The notes under the pieces were generated by a model, which was not told the DNA's origin, ran no database searches, and saw only the letters and a list, made by a program, of their open reading frames with translations. The position numbers and the translations under genes are program-made. DNA of 64,000 nt from Sphingobacteruim zhuxiongii (GTDB lineage Bacteria; Bacteroidota; Bacteroidia; Sphingobacteriales; Sphingobacteriaceae): the NCBI RefSeq assembly GCF_009557615.1, contig NZ_CP045652.1, positions 2,604,001 to 2,668,000 of the forward strand. The letters run 5' to 3'. This document shows, one piece after another, positions 1 through 8,834 of this stretch. The number at the start of each line of letters is the position of its first letter. Position 1 is the first letter of the stretch.

Positions 1-170
1 GAAGTACTGCTAACAATAAAAATTTTCCAATTCGAGTATAGTTCTTATTCATTCAAATGTTTTATAGGGATGATTTATAATCTAATGATTCTTAAAATTA
101 CGTATTTATTAAACGTTTTAGCAAGATAAACTCCAATAATATCAAGAAGATTTGGGAAATCCATCTTGTT

Positions 171-1118
171 CTATCCTGCTTTTTTGCCAATACTAAGGAT
201 AAAGATTGTCGATATTATACAGGCAGAGCCTAACCAATCCATTAAGCCAAAAGGAACTTGCAACCAGATAACTGCCATGAACGCAGCAGATAAAGGTTCT
301 GCGGACCCTAACAAACTCGCCGTCTGTCCGCCTACTATTTTCACTGCCGATAGATACGCAAAACAAGGTATCAGCGTACCAAAGATGACGATGAAAGAAG
401 CATATGAAATTGCTTGAGAATCCCATTGTCCCTCAATTTTCCAGGGCGCATGTACAAAACTGAACAAAATACCGCCGATGAGCATCGCCCAACCGACAAT
501 AATATGCGCCGGATATTTTCTTAGCAATTTCGTAGGCTGTAAGGAGTAAATCGCTACAGCGACTGCCGATGCCAAACCTAGCGTAAGGCCAAGCGGAGAA
601 ATCGAAAGATTATCGAAGTTTGCATGTGTGACAAGCAGAAATGTTCCGATGACAGCAATAAACAATGCAATGAGCTCCTTTAAGCTGGGAACTTTTAACG
701 CTTTAAGAGATAAATAGATAGCGATAATTACCGCTCCTAGAAATTGAAGAATGGTAGCTGTCGCAGCATTGGAATATTTAATCGCAGCAAAATAGGTGTA
801 TTGAATGGTTACCATACCAGCAATACTGAATATGATTAGCTGAATAAGGTCGGACCGATTTTTCCATATACTAAAAAGCGATTGGCGTTTATCAAACGAT
901 GAGATCAACAAAAGCAGGCTTCCAGCGACCAGCAAGCGCACGGTAATCATCCACTCGACATTGACGCCCCGTTCATGAAACAAGAACTGTCCGAAAGTAC
1001 CCGATACCCCCCACAGGGTAGCGCCTATGATGGCCAATAAAATTCCCAACCAGGGCTTAGTATTCGCTGCCCCTTGCCCTTCTGTTGGAACTGAACTTGA
1101 AGAAGGTTCCGTAATCAT
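171..1118 (-). CDS. EamA/DMT-family membrane transporter
   Basis: Predicted inner-membrane exporter or permease of the drug/metabolite transporter superfamily; the substrate cannot be told from sequence. The 315-residue protein has about ten hydrophobic helices beginning near residue 22. They form two repeated EamA halves (about 23-155 and 165-308), the second containing SLLGSAEPLSAAFMAVIWL, a typical EamA helix. Length is normal for the family. A short polar N-terminus precedes the first helix. It stands alone on the minus strand, 131 bp downstream of the DUF4091 gene, and may be co-transcribed with it. The family call is secure, the function is not. Confidence 0.9.
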   Translation of the reverse strand: MITEPSSSSVPTEGQGAANTKPWLGILLAIIGATLWGVSGTFGQFLFHERGVNVEWMITVRLLVAGSLLLLISSFDKRQSLFSIWKNRSDLIQLIIFSIAGMVTIQYTYFAAIKYSNAATATILQFLGAVIIAIYLSLKALKVPSLKELIALFIAVIGTFLLVTHANFDNLSISPLGLTLGLASAVAVAIYSLQPTKLLRKYPAHIIVGWAMLIGGILFSFVHAPWKIEGQWDSQAISYASFIVIFGTLIPCFAYLSAVKIVGGQTASLLGSAEPLSAAFMAVIWLQVPFGLMDWLGSACIISTIFILSIGKKAG

Positions 1119-1222
1119 CTTCTATTGTATAGTCTTTTAGTTCTAGTTTAGTCAGTAGCCATTCTAATTACCAGGAACGGAAACAGCGTATTAGCATTCC
1201 TTTTAGATTGGCATTGATAAAT

Positions 1223-1250
1223 ATCAGGTAATCCTCGCTAGTAACCTGAT
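1223..1250 (-). terminator. Weak hairpin after DUF4091 gene
   Basis: The arms ATCAGGT (1223-1229) and ACCTGAT (1244-1250) pair, with the hairpin starting in the stop codon of the upstream gene. No clear T-run follows, so it may be a weak terminator or an mRNA 3' stabiliser. Confidence 0.35.
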
Positions 1251-3031
1251 TAGTATACGCTCTTGGAAATCTTATTTAGTAAGCTCTTCGCTTGATTTAG
1301 ATCCGCATTCCAATGATCTGTTCGCTCGACACTCTTGAATTTCTCAATGGCCTTATTTAGTTCGGAAAGCTCATTTGAATGCGCTTTTCTATTTAAAGCC
1401 TTTGATACAATTCGTACTTTTTCAAAATCCTGAATTCCTTCCAGCATCCGCTCGTATCGTATCGAACTACGTCCTTTTGGATAAACGATATAGGTATCCC
1501 CCGCTGGCCAAGTACGGAATCTAGAATCTTGCAGCGGATTCTCTACCCAAGAATTAAAAGCCCAACGCAACATGCCATCAAAACCAGTCGCTTGCGCATA
1601 CCAACCTAAATATGTCGATTCCGCAGGGTCAGAAAACGTAAATTGATTTGGAAAACCATCCGAGCAACAAATATAGAACGTCGTATTTAATCCTCTTTGT
1701 TTTCGATCTTTTAAATCCTGTTGAGAAAAAGGATGCTGTGCCGATATGCTGATATCATCACTATCGGGATAACGTTGATAAGTCTTTTGGTTATCAGCAT
1801 AAGATACGCCTAATTTTGGTGACACCTTCTTTAGAAGCGCCAATGCGGCATCCATTTGCTCGCGTTCACGCTCATCCATCGCGATATTTGTAATCTCTAA
1901 CCAGCCCTTAGACTCTAAATGCTTAACGAAATCCGTTAAGAAAGGTGTCCAGAGTTCTTCAAAAATTGCTGTCCCCGGCTTAGCAACAACATTTACTAAT
2001 TTGCCAGTAGCCTCATCAGTATAATGGATTTCATTGTTCCAAGGCACAATGGAATAACAGTTCAGCATATCCTTAACCCCTAATCCCATCATAAATTCAA
2101 CCCAACGGTCAAAAACTTGATAATTATAATGCCAAGCACCATTCTTTTGTTTGGTCCAGCTAATCATATCTGCATAAGGATCATAAGTCTGAACGTTCCA
2201 TGGATCTTTATTGATGGTCGCTGTAATAACCTTCTGCCCTGCATCGGCTAATCGTTGCATTACCGGCTTGAGCGCCTCAAAATGTGCATCAGACCACATC
2301 TCCAATCCTTCAACCCGCGCTACAGCAGAGGGATGTTGCCATTGATCCAAATGAAAACTCCATTCGCTTGCCGGCGGCAAAACTTGGTCAATCACTTCGA
2401 CTTTCAAGCTACTTTCCCATGTCTTTTGCGCGTCTGCTTTGACTTTCACCTTAGCCGTATAATTTCCTTTAGCTGCTTCTCGAGGAATATTTACAGTGAT
2501 CCAAACGGGGCGCGCAGTCTTTGCATCGATGTCCATAGATTTCAGATCATCGAGCATATCAGGAGACAACGATGCGGCAAAGTCTTCAGGTTTACGATGT
2601 CCACAGCCAGCAGCGAATTCATCAGTCATCACATACCGAACAAAACGTGCTTCAGCAATATTCGCAGGCAACACCGGTCCTTTATCCGATCTAAAGTCTG
2701 AAATTTCTATTTGAATATTCTTCAACGGAGTAGAAGACCAAAGTAAGATCTGTGCAGAAACACGCTCTCCTCTCCAGCCTTCAATCTGTTCTTGCTGCTT
2801 AATCGTAAGTGATGGAGCAACAGATTTTGGATACCGACGATCAATCGATCCAAAAGAAGCATGCAGACCTGGCTTTACGCGAGACCAATCGGAATTTACA
2901 TCCTTCGTCGGATCCGCCAATTCAGTAAATTGAGCAGCTAAAGCCGGCTTTTGTTGTGCAGAAAGCGGATTTAAAGAAAAAACAAAAGGCAGAGCGGCAA
3001 GGATAATGGATAAAGGGAATTTTGGTCTCAT
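1250..3031 (-). CDS. Secreted DUF4091 / glycoside hydrolase-like protein
   Basis: Exported protein of 593 residues resembling Bacteroidetes DUF4091 proteins, which carry a glycoside-hydrolase-like TIM-barrel core. The N-terminus is a signal peptide (about residues 1-25, ending in LSAQ). An N-terminal beta-sandwich-like part (about 60-215) is followed by a barrel-like region containing NIAMDERE, an acidic motif that could hold catalytic residues. The C-terminal DUF4091 signature includes FDGMLRWAFNSW and YPKGRSSIRYERMLEGIQD. The length fits the family. Probably a periplasmic or surface sugar-active protein; substrate and activity are not shown by the sequence. No SusC/SusD genes adjoin it. Confidence 0.85.
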   Translation of the reverse strand: MRPKFPLSIILAALPFVFSLNPLSAQQKPALAAQFTELADPTKDVNSDWSRVKPGLHASFGSIDRRYPKSVAPSLTIKQQEQIEGWRGERVSAQILLWSSTPLKNIQIEISDFRSDKGPVLPANIAEARFVRYVMTDEFAAGCGHRKPEDFAASLSPDMLDDLKSMDIDAKTARPVWITVNIPREAAKGNYTAKVKVKADAQKTWESSLKVEVIDQVLPPASEWSFHLDQWQHPSAVARVEGLEMWSDAHFEALKPVMQRLADAGQKVITATINKDPWNVQTYDPYADMISWTKQKNGAWHYNYQVFDRWVEFMMGLGVKDMLNCYSIVPWNNEIHYTDEATGKLVNVVAKPGTAIFEELWTPFLTDFVKHLESKGWLEITNIAMDEREREQMDAALALLKKVSPKLGVSYADNQKTYQRYPDSDDISISAQHPFSQQDLKDRKQRGLNTTFYICCSDGFPNQFTFSDPAESTYLGWYAQATGFDGMLRWAFNSWVENPLQDSRFRTWPAGDTYIVYPKGRSSIRYERMLEGIQDFEKVRIVSKALNRKAHSNELSELNKAIEKFKSVERTDHWNADLNQAKSLLNKISKSVY

Positions 3032-3118
3032 AAAGCGTTAGATTTAATGCAATTTAACCTTTTGTTTGGTATTTTTAGATATAAATCAGCGACTTTTCGC
3101 GGTTTCAGACAAGAAAAA

Positions 3119-3919
3119 TTAGGATAAGCTCGTTTCTTTCAGAATAATGTAGATACCAATGATTAAGATTAAGTAACCAAATGCGATTTTCAAAAACTTA
3201 TTGGATACGCGCTCCGCAAGATAGAATCCGATGAAAATACCCATTAAAGTCGAGCCGGTATAACTCAACAATAAATTCCAATCAAACGAAGCAAACTTTT
3301 CGCTATCGCCAATTAGTCCAAAACAAGAATTGATGGTGATAATAATAAGTGAAGTTGCGACTGCCCGACGCATCGGCAAATGGTAAAAATTGACAAGGGC
3401 CGGAATAATTAAAAACCCTCCACCAGCGCCAACAAGACCAGTAACCAAACCAACTAAGGCTCCTTGCGCAATAATCAGACTAATCGGAACATGTGGGCGT
3501 TCAATTTTTGGAAGATCCTGCTTTTTCAAGCTAAAAATCATACTGAGTGAAGATGCAATCATAACTACCGAAAACAACAACATCAGTGCGGTCCGCTGCT
3601 CGATTGCATAATCCCCAATATGAATCACATCGGGAACCAGCGGCAGAATATAAGACCGCGTAAAAAACACAACAATCAAAGAAGGTAAACCGAAAGTTAA
3701 TATTTTACTTAAATCAACTTCTTTACGAATTAGTCCACGCAAACCACCAACAAATGAAGTCACTCCAATTGCAAACAACGAGTAAGTCGTGGCTATTACA
3801 GGATGTACAGACATCACATATACCAAGATTGGAACGGTCAATATGGTCCCTCCACTCCCTAGCATACCTAAAGTGACTCCAACAAGTACTGCCAATATAC
3901 AGCCAATAATTAACATCAA
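3119..3919 (-). CDS. TauE/SafE-family sulfite exporter-like permease
   Basis: Integral membrane protein of 266 residues with about eight hydrophobic segments and the internal duplication typical of TauE/SafE permeases. Each half carries a glycine-rich signature: LGMLGSGGTILTVPILV near the N-terminus and VGLVTGLVGAGGGFLIIPAL at about residues 155-175. The family moves sulfite, sulfoacetate or other small organic anions across the inner membrane; the substrate here is unknown. Monocistronic, with the DUF4091 gene about 90 bp further downstream on the same strand. Length is normal. Confidence 0.9.
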   Translation of the reverse strand: MMLIIGCILAVLVGVTLGMLGSGGTILTVPILVYVMSVHPVIATTYSLFAIGVTSFVGGLRGLIRKEVDLSKILTFGLPSLIVVFFTRSYILPLVPDVIHIGDYAIEQRTALMLLFSVVMIASSLSMIFSLKKQDLPKIERPHVPISLIIAQGALVGLVTGLVGAGGGFLIIPALVNFYHLPMRRAVATSLIIITINSCFGLIGDSEKFASFDWNLLLSYTGSTLMGIFIGFYLAERVSNKFLKIAFGYLILIIGIYIILKETSLS

Positions 3920-3936
3920 TGATTCGCTTTACTTAA

Positions 3937-3950
3937 TTCAAATATTTGAA
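3937..3950. promoter_or_regulatory. Palindrome upstream of the TauE-like gene
   Basis: TTCAAATATTTGAA is a perfect 14-bp palindrome 18 bp upstream of the permease start codon. It could be an operator. The AT-rich setting makes chance occurrence possible. Confidence 0.3.
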
Positions 3951-4183
3951 ATTAAAAGTAGGAGAAAATAAGCAAAGAAAAAACCAAGTAAGATGATAGG
4001 AATACAAGGAATTTTGAATGAGAGAGACTAATGGAATTGACTTTAATCTCCTAGTCATCATCTATTTCATTGAAACATTTCTAGACATTCCTTCTACCTC
4101 CTTCGCAGCTCAACCCATTAAGTTGGAACCATCTTCCTGAGATGTCTAAACAATCGTTGGAAAATTCGGAATACGAATCACTG
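3951..4183. other. Intergenic stretch, no gene seen
   Basis: AT-rich non-coding DNA between the permease gene and the terminator of the small lipoprotein gene. I see no convincing open reading frame or RNA. It must hold the permease promoter, but no good TAnnTTTG element was found. Confidence 0.5.
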
Positions 4184-4229
4184 CCAAAAAAAAAAGATTG
4201 GGCAGATCTAGAGAAAATCTACCCAATCT
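4184..4229 (-). terminator. Terminator of the small lipoprotein gene
   Basis: The arms AGATTGGGCAGAT (4195-4207) and ATCTACCCAATCT (4217-4229) pair with one mismatch. On the minus strand the hairpin is followed by a run of about nine T. It lies just downstream of the lipoprotein stop codon. Confidence 0.85.
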
Positions 4230-4265
4230 ATTGACTAACAAATTATAAAGAATGAATGTTTACTT

Positions 4266-4481
4266 CTAATTTACGGTATCTATACGTGCTGTATCAACCG
4301 TTGTGGAATCCAATTTCAAGACGCTTTTATCAGGTTCATTAATATTATACCTCGACACATCATCCTTCTCAACAGGTGAAGGTGTGGTTTCCTCTCCTTC
4401 TTTGGGATTATTGGAATTACATGCTGCGAACAACATGCTCGAAAGCAAGAAGGTGAAACCGTATTTATTAAAATTTTTCAT
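4266..4481 (-). CDS. Small predicted lipoprotein
   Basis: I do not recognise a family. From ATG 4481 the product is about 71 residues: a lipoprotein signal peptide (MKNFNKYGFTFLLSSMLFAAC) with lipobox LFAAC, so the mature protein would begin at Cys21. The rest is a short, acidic, Thr/Asp/Glu-rich, probably disordered tail of about 50 residues. An in-frame ATG 39 bp further upstream exists, but the MKN start sits right before the signal peptide and has a purine-rich GGAAGAAAAAGC spacer. Flanked by its own terminator downstream and the amt terminator upstream, so it is a separate unit. Confidence 0.65.
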   Translation of the reverse strand: MKNFNKYGFTFLLSSMLFAACNSNNPKEGEETTPSPVEKDDVSRYNINEPDKSVLKLDSTTVDTARIDTVN

Positions 4482-4610
4482 GCTTTTTCTTCCTTTTGTA
4501 TACTTTCTAAACAAGTACAACCTAGAAAAGTTTTATTTTTTCGAAATTAAGTCCCAGATAAGTAGCTGAAAACTTTATAATTATATCAATTTAATTAAAG
4601 TTCATTTCAT

Positions 4611-4642
4611 AAAAAATCCTGTTTCCCGAGCCGGGAAACAGG
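4611..4642 (-). terminator. Terminator of the ammonium transporter gene
   Basis: A perfect 11-bp stem, CCTGTTTCCCG (4618-4628) with CGGGAAACAGG (4632-4642), encloses a 3-base loop. On the minus strand it is followed by TTTTTT. It begins about 30 bp after the amt stop codon. Confidence 0.92.
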
Positions 4643-4671
4643 CATAATTTAGGATATATTGGAAGGGAATA

Positions 4672-5991
4672 CTATAATTTTTCGCCGTGCTGAGAAAGAT
4701 CTAATCCGACCTCTTCTTCAGCTTCTGTAACGCGTAATGGACTAATCATATTGGTTACTTTTAATAATATAAATGCCATCACTAACGTAAATACCGTTGC
4801 ACCGATTAAACCAATAACATGTGCGGTAAATAAAGAGGTTTCTCCGTAGAATAAACCATTGGACTCAATTGCTGGATTGATTTGCTTGCTCGCAAAGACT
4901 CCCGTTAACAACATCCCTACCATACCGCCAACACCGTGACTCGGGAATACATCTAAAGTATCGTCGATCTTCGAGCGTGTTCTCCAGTCGATTACAAAAC
5001 GACTTACAACCGCTGTTACCGCCCCAATTACTAAGGAGTGGCCAAAAGACACAAATCCAGCTGCTGGTGTTATCGCGACCAATCCTACTACTGCCCCGAT
5101 ACAAATGCCCATTGCGGATGGTTTAATGCCGCGTGCGGCATCTAGAAAAATGTAGGTCAATGCTGCAGCGCCTGAAGCTGTCGATGTCGTAATTAATGCG
5201 GTTGCTGCGAGCTCTGATGCAGCAAATGCTGATCCGGCATTAAAGCCAATCCACCCAAACCATAGCATACCGGTTCCTAATAAGACATAGGTAATTCGCG
5301 CTGGCGTATGCTCATGATAATTCTTACCCTGACGAAGAAAGATTGCGGAAGCAAGTGCGGTTAGTCCTGCCGACATGTGAACAACCGTTCCACCAGCAAA
5401 GTCTAACACGCCCATCTTCATTAAGATGCCATCTGGATGCCAGGTCGCATGCGCCAATGGTGCATAGATAAAGATGAAGAATAGACAAATAAATAGTACA
5501 AACGAGGTAAACTTGATTCGCTCGGCGAACGCTCCCGTAATTAGGGCTGGTGCTATAATCGCAAACTTAAGTTGATATATTGCGAACAATGCAAATGGTA
5601 TGGAAGAGGCCCCTGCCCATGGTTTCTCTTCCAGTACACCATTGAACATAAAATACGATGTTGGATTTCCGATGATTCCACCAATGGATTCACCAAACAC
5701 TAAACTAAAACCGAAGACTACCCAAACGACAGCAATAACTGCCATACAGATAAAACTTTGAAGCATGGTTGAAATAACATTCTTTTTTTTCACCATTCCA
5801 CCATAAAAGTAAGCCAATCCCGGCGTCATAATCAAAACTAGAGCCGTAGAAGTTAACATCCAGGCGATATCAGCGTAATTATACTCGAATTCATTATTAA
5901 TTGCTGGTGCTTTCGAGAAAAACAACGAAATTAACACTACAAATCCCATTAAAACAATAGGTAAATACGATTTTTTGCCTGATAGTGTCAT
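4672..5991 (-). CDS. amt: Ammonium transporter
   Basis: Amt/MEP/Rh-family channel for ammonium/ammonia uptake in the inner membrane. The 439 residues form about eleven to twelve helices, the first perhaps cleaved as a signal as in other Amt proteins. Family signatures are visible: TPGLAYFYGGMVKKKNVIS in the first core helices, DFAGGTVVHMSAGLTALAS containing the first pore His, and FPSHGVGGMVGMLLTGVFAS containing the second pore His. No glnB/glnK gene adjoins it, unlike many amt operons. Transcribed away from the AraC-type regulator at 6271, sharing a 280-bp divergent intergenic region; a regulatory link is possible but not shown. Confidence 0.96.
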   Translation of the reverse strand: MTLSGKKSYLPIVLMGFVVLISLFFSKAPAINNEFEYNYADIAWMLTSTALVLIMTPGLAYFYGGMVKKKNVISTMLQSFICMAVIAVVWVVFGFSLVFGESIGGIIGNPTSYFMFNGVLEEKPWAGASSIPFALFAIYQLKFAIIAPALITGAFAERIKFTSFVLFICLFFIFIYAPLAHATWHPDGILMKMGVLDFAGGTVVHMSAGLTALASAIFLRQGKNYHEHTPARITYVLLGTGMLWFGWIGFNAGSAFAASELAATALITTSTASGAAALTYIFLDAARGIKPSAMGICIGAVVGLVAITPAAGFVSFGHSLVIGAVTAVVSRFVIDWRTRSKIDDTLDVFPSHGVGGMVGMLLTGVFASKQINPAIESNGLFYGETSLFTAHVIGLIGATVFTLVMAFILLKVTNMISPLRVTEAEEEVGLDLSQHGEKL

Positions 5992-6270
5992 ATATTTTAC
6001 AATTATTACATCAAAAATAGAATTTTTATATCGTTTTCAAAATATTTTTATGATTTTTTTGAGAATTTTAAGGATTATTTTTGATACAAATAGAAATTCC
6101 ATCAATTTTTAAATCAAATAAAACAAACCCTCACCCGTATACGGCTGACTTTTTATCCTATTTCACGAATGAAACTATTAAAAAAAACAATACACTCGTT
6201 TTTTTTATTATTAAATAGCAAATAGGCTTAAAAAATGAAGTAATTTGGCAATTAAGAAGAAATAATCTCG

Positions 6271-7101
6271 ATGGAAGAGCTATTTAAGATCTATAAAGTT
6301 GACAATAAAGAAGCATTACGCATTCAAAATGAAAAGAACGACCCTCATAATCATAATTTTGAGGAGCTGGTTATTGGCATAGCTGGAAGTATCGAGCATT
6401 TTATTGATTTTGATGCAGAAACATATGACGCTCCTTTTGTTAGCTTCGTCAGTAAAGGGAAGATACATCGCGTAGTTCCTCTGTTGAAGGATGGCCTCTG
6501 CGATTTTTGGGTCCTTCGCTTTAAAAGTGAATTTATCCCAGAAACCACATTCAATCTCTACGCTTATTATCATAAGAGCGCAACACTAGCTTTCGAGAGC
6601 GGTCGTTGTTTTAATCGAATCAATCAGATTTGCGAGATGATAGACGAAGAGATGAAACAAGAAAAGCCCGAACTATCCATCGTCCGTGAGCTATTGCAGA
6701 GTCTATTTAGTATGATTGAAGCGGAGCGCAAGAAACAGCATGCTGATAACAATCTGCTCTATCGGAATCAAGATACGACCTTTAAGAACTTTTTATCGAT
6801 TCTAGAGGAGAATTTCCGTCGTGCAGAAGGGGTAAATTACTATGCAGAGAAGTTATTTATGAGCTCTAGAAATTTAAACGCTATTACCCAAAGCATACTC
6901 CAGCAATCAGTATCTGAGATTATTGAAACTAGGAAATTAATTGAGGCTAAAAATCTGTTGTTAACAACTGATAAAAGCATCTCGGAAATTGGATTTGAAA
7001 TCGGTTATACGGATAAAGCATATTTCGCTAGTGTGTTTAAAAAGAAGTCCGGACAAACCGCTTCGGAGTTCAGAGATGAAATGCGCAAACTTATTTCCTA
7101 A
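6271..7101 (+). CDS. AraC-family transcriptional regulator
   Basis: DNA-binding activator or repressor of 276 residues. The N-terminal part (about 1-165) is a cupin-like sensing region. The C-terminal about 100 residues form the paired AraC helix-turn-helix, with MSSRNLNAITQ in the first helix set and ISEIGFEIGYTDKAYFASVF followed by KKKSGQTASEFR in the second. It lies 86 bp upstream of the dioxygenase gene on the same strand and diverges from amt. By position the dioxygenase is the likeliest target; this is inference. Confidence 0.92.
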   Translation: MEELFKIYKVDNKEALRIQNEKNDPHNHNFEELVIGIAGSIEHFIDFDAETYDAPFVSFVSKGKIHRVVPLLKDGLCDFWVLRFKSEFIPETTFNLYAYYHKSATLAFESGRCFNRINQICEMIDEEMKQEKPELSIVRELLQSLFSMIEAERKKQHADNNLLYRNQDTTFKNFLSILEENFRRAEGVNYYAEKLFMSSRNLNAITQSILQQSVSEIIETRKLIEAKNLLLTTDKSISEIGFEIGYTDKAYFASVFKKKSGQTASEFRDEMRKLIS

Positions 7102-7187
7102 TTCCAATACTTTTTCTCCAAATTTTCATACCTATCCCCTGCATTCTATACCGATATTTGTTTAATCAATTGCAAAGGACATTTACA

Positions 7188-8081
7188 ATGGAAGATATGA
7201 ATAGAAAACAATTTTTAGCTGCTGCGGCAACCTTGCCATTGGCAGGCGCCGCAATGAAGTTAAAATCTCTAAATAAATTCATCGATGGATTGGATTCGAG
7301 TTCCACCATGCCTGTTTTATTCTTAGGTCATGGTAGCCCGATGAATGCAATCGAGGAAAACGAATTCGTACAGGGTTTTCGTCACGTTAGTACGGAGATT
7401 GAAAAGCCGAGGGCTATTCTAGTGATTTCAGCGCATTGGGAGACACGCGGAACCTTCGTAACGGCAATGGAGAATCCTTCTACTATTCATGATTTTGGAG
7501 GTTTCCCGCAAGCATTGTTCGATGTACAATATCCAGCACCGGGATCTCCCGACTTGGCAGAAGCTGTTCAACAAACAATAAAGAGTAAAGAGATTCATTT
7601 AGACGATAAATGGGGATTAGATCACGGTAGCTGGTCTGTCGTAAAGCATATGTACCCAAATGCAGACGTGCCTATTATTCAAATGAGTATTGACTATAAT
7701 ATGGCTCCAGCACAACACTACGCATTAGCGAGAGAATTGGCAGGATTGAGAAAAAAAGGTGTTTTAATTATTGGTAGCGGAAATAACGTTCATAATTTAC
7801 GCATGGTCTCTTGGCAACATCTGAATACTGTCGGGTATGCATTTGATTGGGCGAAGGAAGCAAATGAAACGATGAAAGGATATATCCTTGATCGCAACCA
7901 CCAACCTTTAATCGACTTTCACAAACAAGGTCGCGCTTTCGAATTGGCAATTCCTACACCTGAGCATTACCTCCCAATGATCTATGCTTTAGCATTGCAA
8001 GAGAAAAACGAGGAAATACAGATTTTCAATGATGCCGCTGTAGCCGGAGCACTGACGATGACCTCATTAAAAATCGGATAA
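7188..8081 (+). CDS. ygiD: 4,5-DOPA dioxygenase extradiol-like (LigB superfamily)
   Basis: Predicted zinc- or iron-dependent extradiol ring-cleavage enzyme of the YgiD/DODA family. Recognisable blocks are PVLFLGHGSPMNAIEENEF (first His ligand), ISAHWETRG (second), LDHGSWSVVKHMYP and IPTPEHYLPMIYAL. A leading MNRKQFLAAAATLPLAGAA resembles a Tat/Sec leader, unusual for a family that is mainly cytoplasmic, so the enzyme may be exported. ATG 7188 is preferred over an in-frame TTG 30 bp upstream because AAAGGA precedes it. The AraC regulator gene lies upstream and a strong terminator follows. Natural substrate unknown. Confidence 0.88.
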   Translation: MEDMNRKQFLAAAATLPLAGAAMKLKSLNKFIDGLDSSSTMPVLFLGHGSPMNAIEENEFVQGFRHVSTEIEKPRAILVISAHWETRGTFVTAMENPSTIHDFGGFPQALFDVQYPAPGSPDLAEAVQQTIKSKEIHLDDKWGLDHGSWSVVKHMYPNADVPIIQMSIDYNMAPAQHYALARELAGLRKKGVLIIGSGNNVHNLRMVSWQHLNTVGYAFDWAKEANETMKGYILDRNHQPLIDFHKQGRAFELAIPTPEHYLPMIYALALQEKNEEIQIFNDAAVAGALTMTSLKIG

Positions 8082-8087
8082 TAATAG

Positions 8088-8115
8088 AAAGGCTGTCATT
8101 TTAGACGGCCTTTTT
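8088..8115 (+). terminator. Terminator of the dioxygenase gene
   Basis: AAAGGCTGTC pairs with GACGGCCTTT (one G-T mismatch) around a short A/T loop, followed by TTTTTCTTTT, immediately after the stop codon. Confidence 0.85.
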
Positions 8116-8153
8116 CTTTTACAAAAGGGCTTCCCACGCTTTTAACCTCTATT

Positions 8154-8199
8154 TTTCGGTATTTCACCGAAAGACAATTTCACCGAGAATTTTCACCGA
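8154..8199 (+). repeat. Short TTTCACCGA direct repeats
   Basis: TTTCACCGA occurs three times (8162-8170, 8178-8186, 8191-8199). The first copy is also the right arm of an inverted repeat, TTTCGGTATTTCACCGAAA (8154-8172). It lies upstream of the NTF2-like gene. It may be a protein-binding cluster or simple decayed repeat DNA. Confidence 0.5.
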
Positions 8200-8326
8200 A
8201 TTAATCCTGCGATTAACCGAATATTTTATTAGCTACGCCTATTCCCTATGGCGCCGCCTTGCCTATTGATATACCTTTGAATCAAACAATTAACAATAAC
8301 TATCACTAATTTAAATGTATAACATT

Positions 8327-8764
8327 ATGAAAACTTTAATCACTTTAATCGCAACGGCAGTATTCACATTCTTAACTTCCACTTTATCAGCTGCAAACAT
8401 GCCTGATCCACTAAAATTCGCTAAAGTGGAAACCATCATCGATCATTACATCAATGCTACGGTAAAAGGTGACACGGAATTACTAAACTACCTGTTCACT
8501 GAAGATTTTACACAAACTACGCCTAACAAACAAAACAAAGAAAAGCACAATAGAAAAGAAGTAATCAATCATTTAAAAACACTAAAGAATGTAGAATTCT
8601 CTTGTGATACTGATGTCGAGTTTATTGAAAAGAATGACGATTGTAGCATCGTAAAGATCACTAAATCATTCGCTAACTTTCAACGAATTGACTACGTAAC
8701 GATGTGTAATACGGAAGAGGGTTGGAAAATCAACAAAGTCTTAGTTGCTTATCCTGCTCGATAA
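8327..8764 (+). CDS. Secreted NTF2-like (lumazine-binding-like) protein
   Basis: A small protein of 145 residues from ATG 8327 (an in-frame ATG four codons earlier is possible). The first about 20 residues are a signal peptide ending in LSAANM. The mature part has the cone-shaped NTF2-like pattern: an initial helix KVETIIDHYINATVKGDTEL, the strand block YLFTEDFTQTT, and a final VTMCNTEEGWKINKVLV. Close relatives are usually called nuclear transport factor 2 family or putative lumazine-binding proteins. No catalytic residues can be assigned. Single gene ending at a bidirectional terminator. Confidence 0.8.
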   Translation: MKTLITLIATAVFTFLTSTLSAANMPDPLKFAKVETIIDHYINATVKGDTELLNYLFTEDFTQTTPNKQNKEKHNRKEVINHLKTLKNVEFSCDTDVEFIEKNDDCSIVKITKSFANFQRIDYVTMCNTEEGWKINKVLVAYPAR

Positions 8765-8796
8765 GAACAATCCAGAGAGATTAAGCATGTCCGCTT

Positions 8797-8831
8797 AAAA
8801 AAAAGGTATCACCGCATGATACCTTTTTTTT
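8797..8831. terminator. Bidirectional terminator
   Basis: AAAAGGTATCA (8801-8811) and TGATACCTTTT (8817-8827) form a perfect stem flanked by A-run and T-run. It lies between the convergent NTF2-like and PNGase F-like genes and suits both. Confidence 0.9.
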
Positions 8832-8834
8832 ATT

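Noticed and set aside
2255..2701. 148-residue plus-strand frame
   Set aside because: Antisense to the DUF4091 gene with no known motif and no promoter.
6000..6270. Sigma-54 promoter upstream of amt
   Set aside because: I could not find a GG-N10-GC-type -24/-12 element in the correct place, despite rpoN being encoded in the window.
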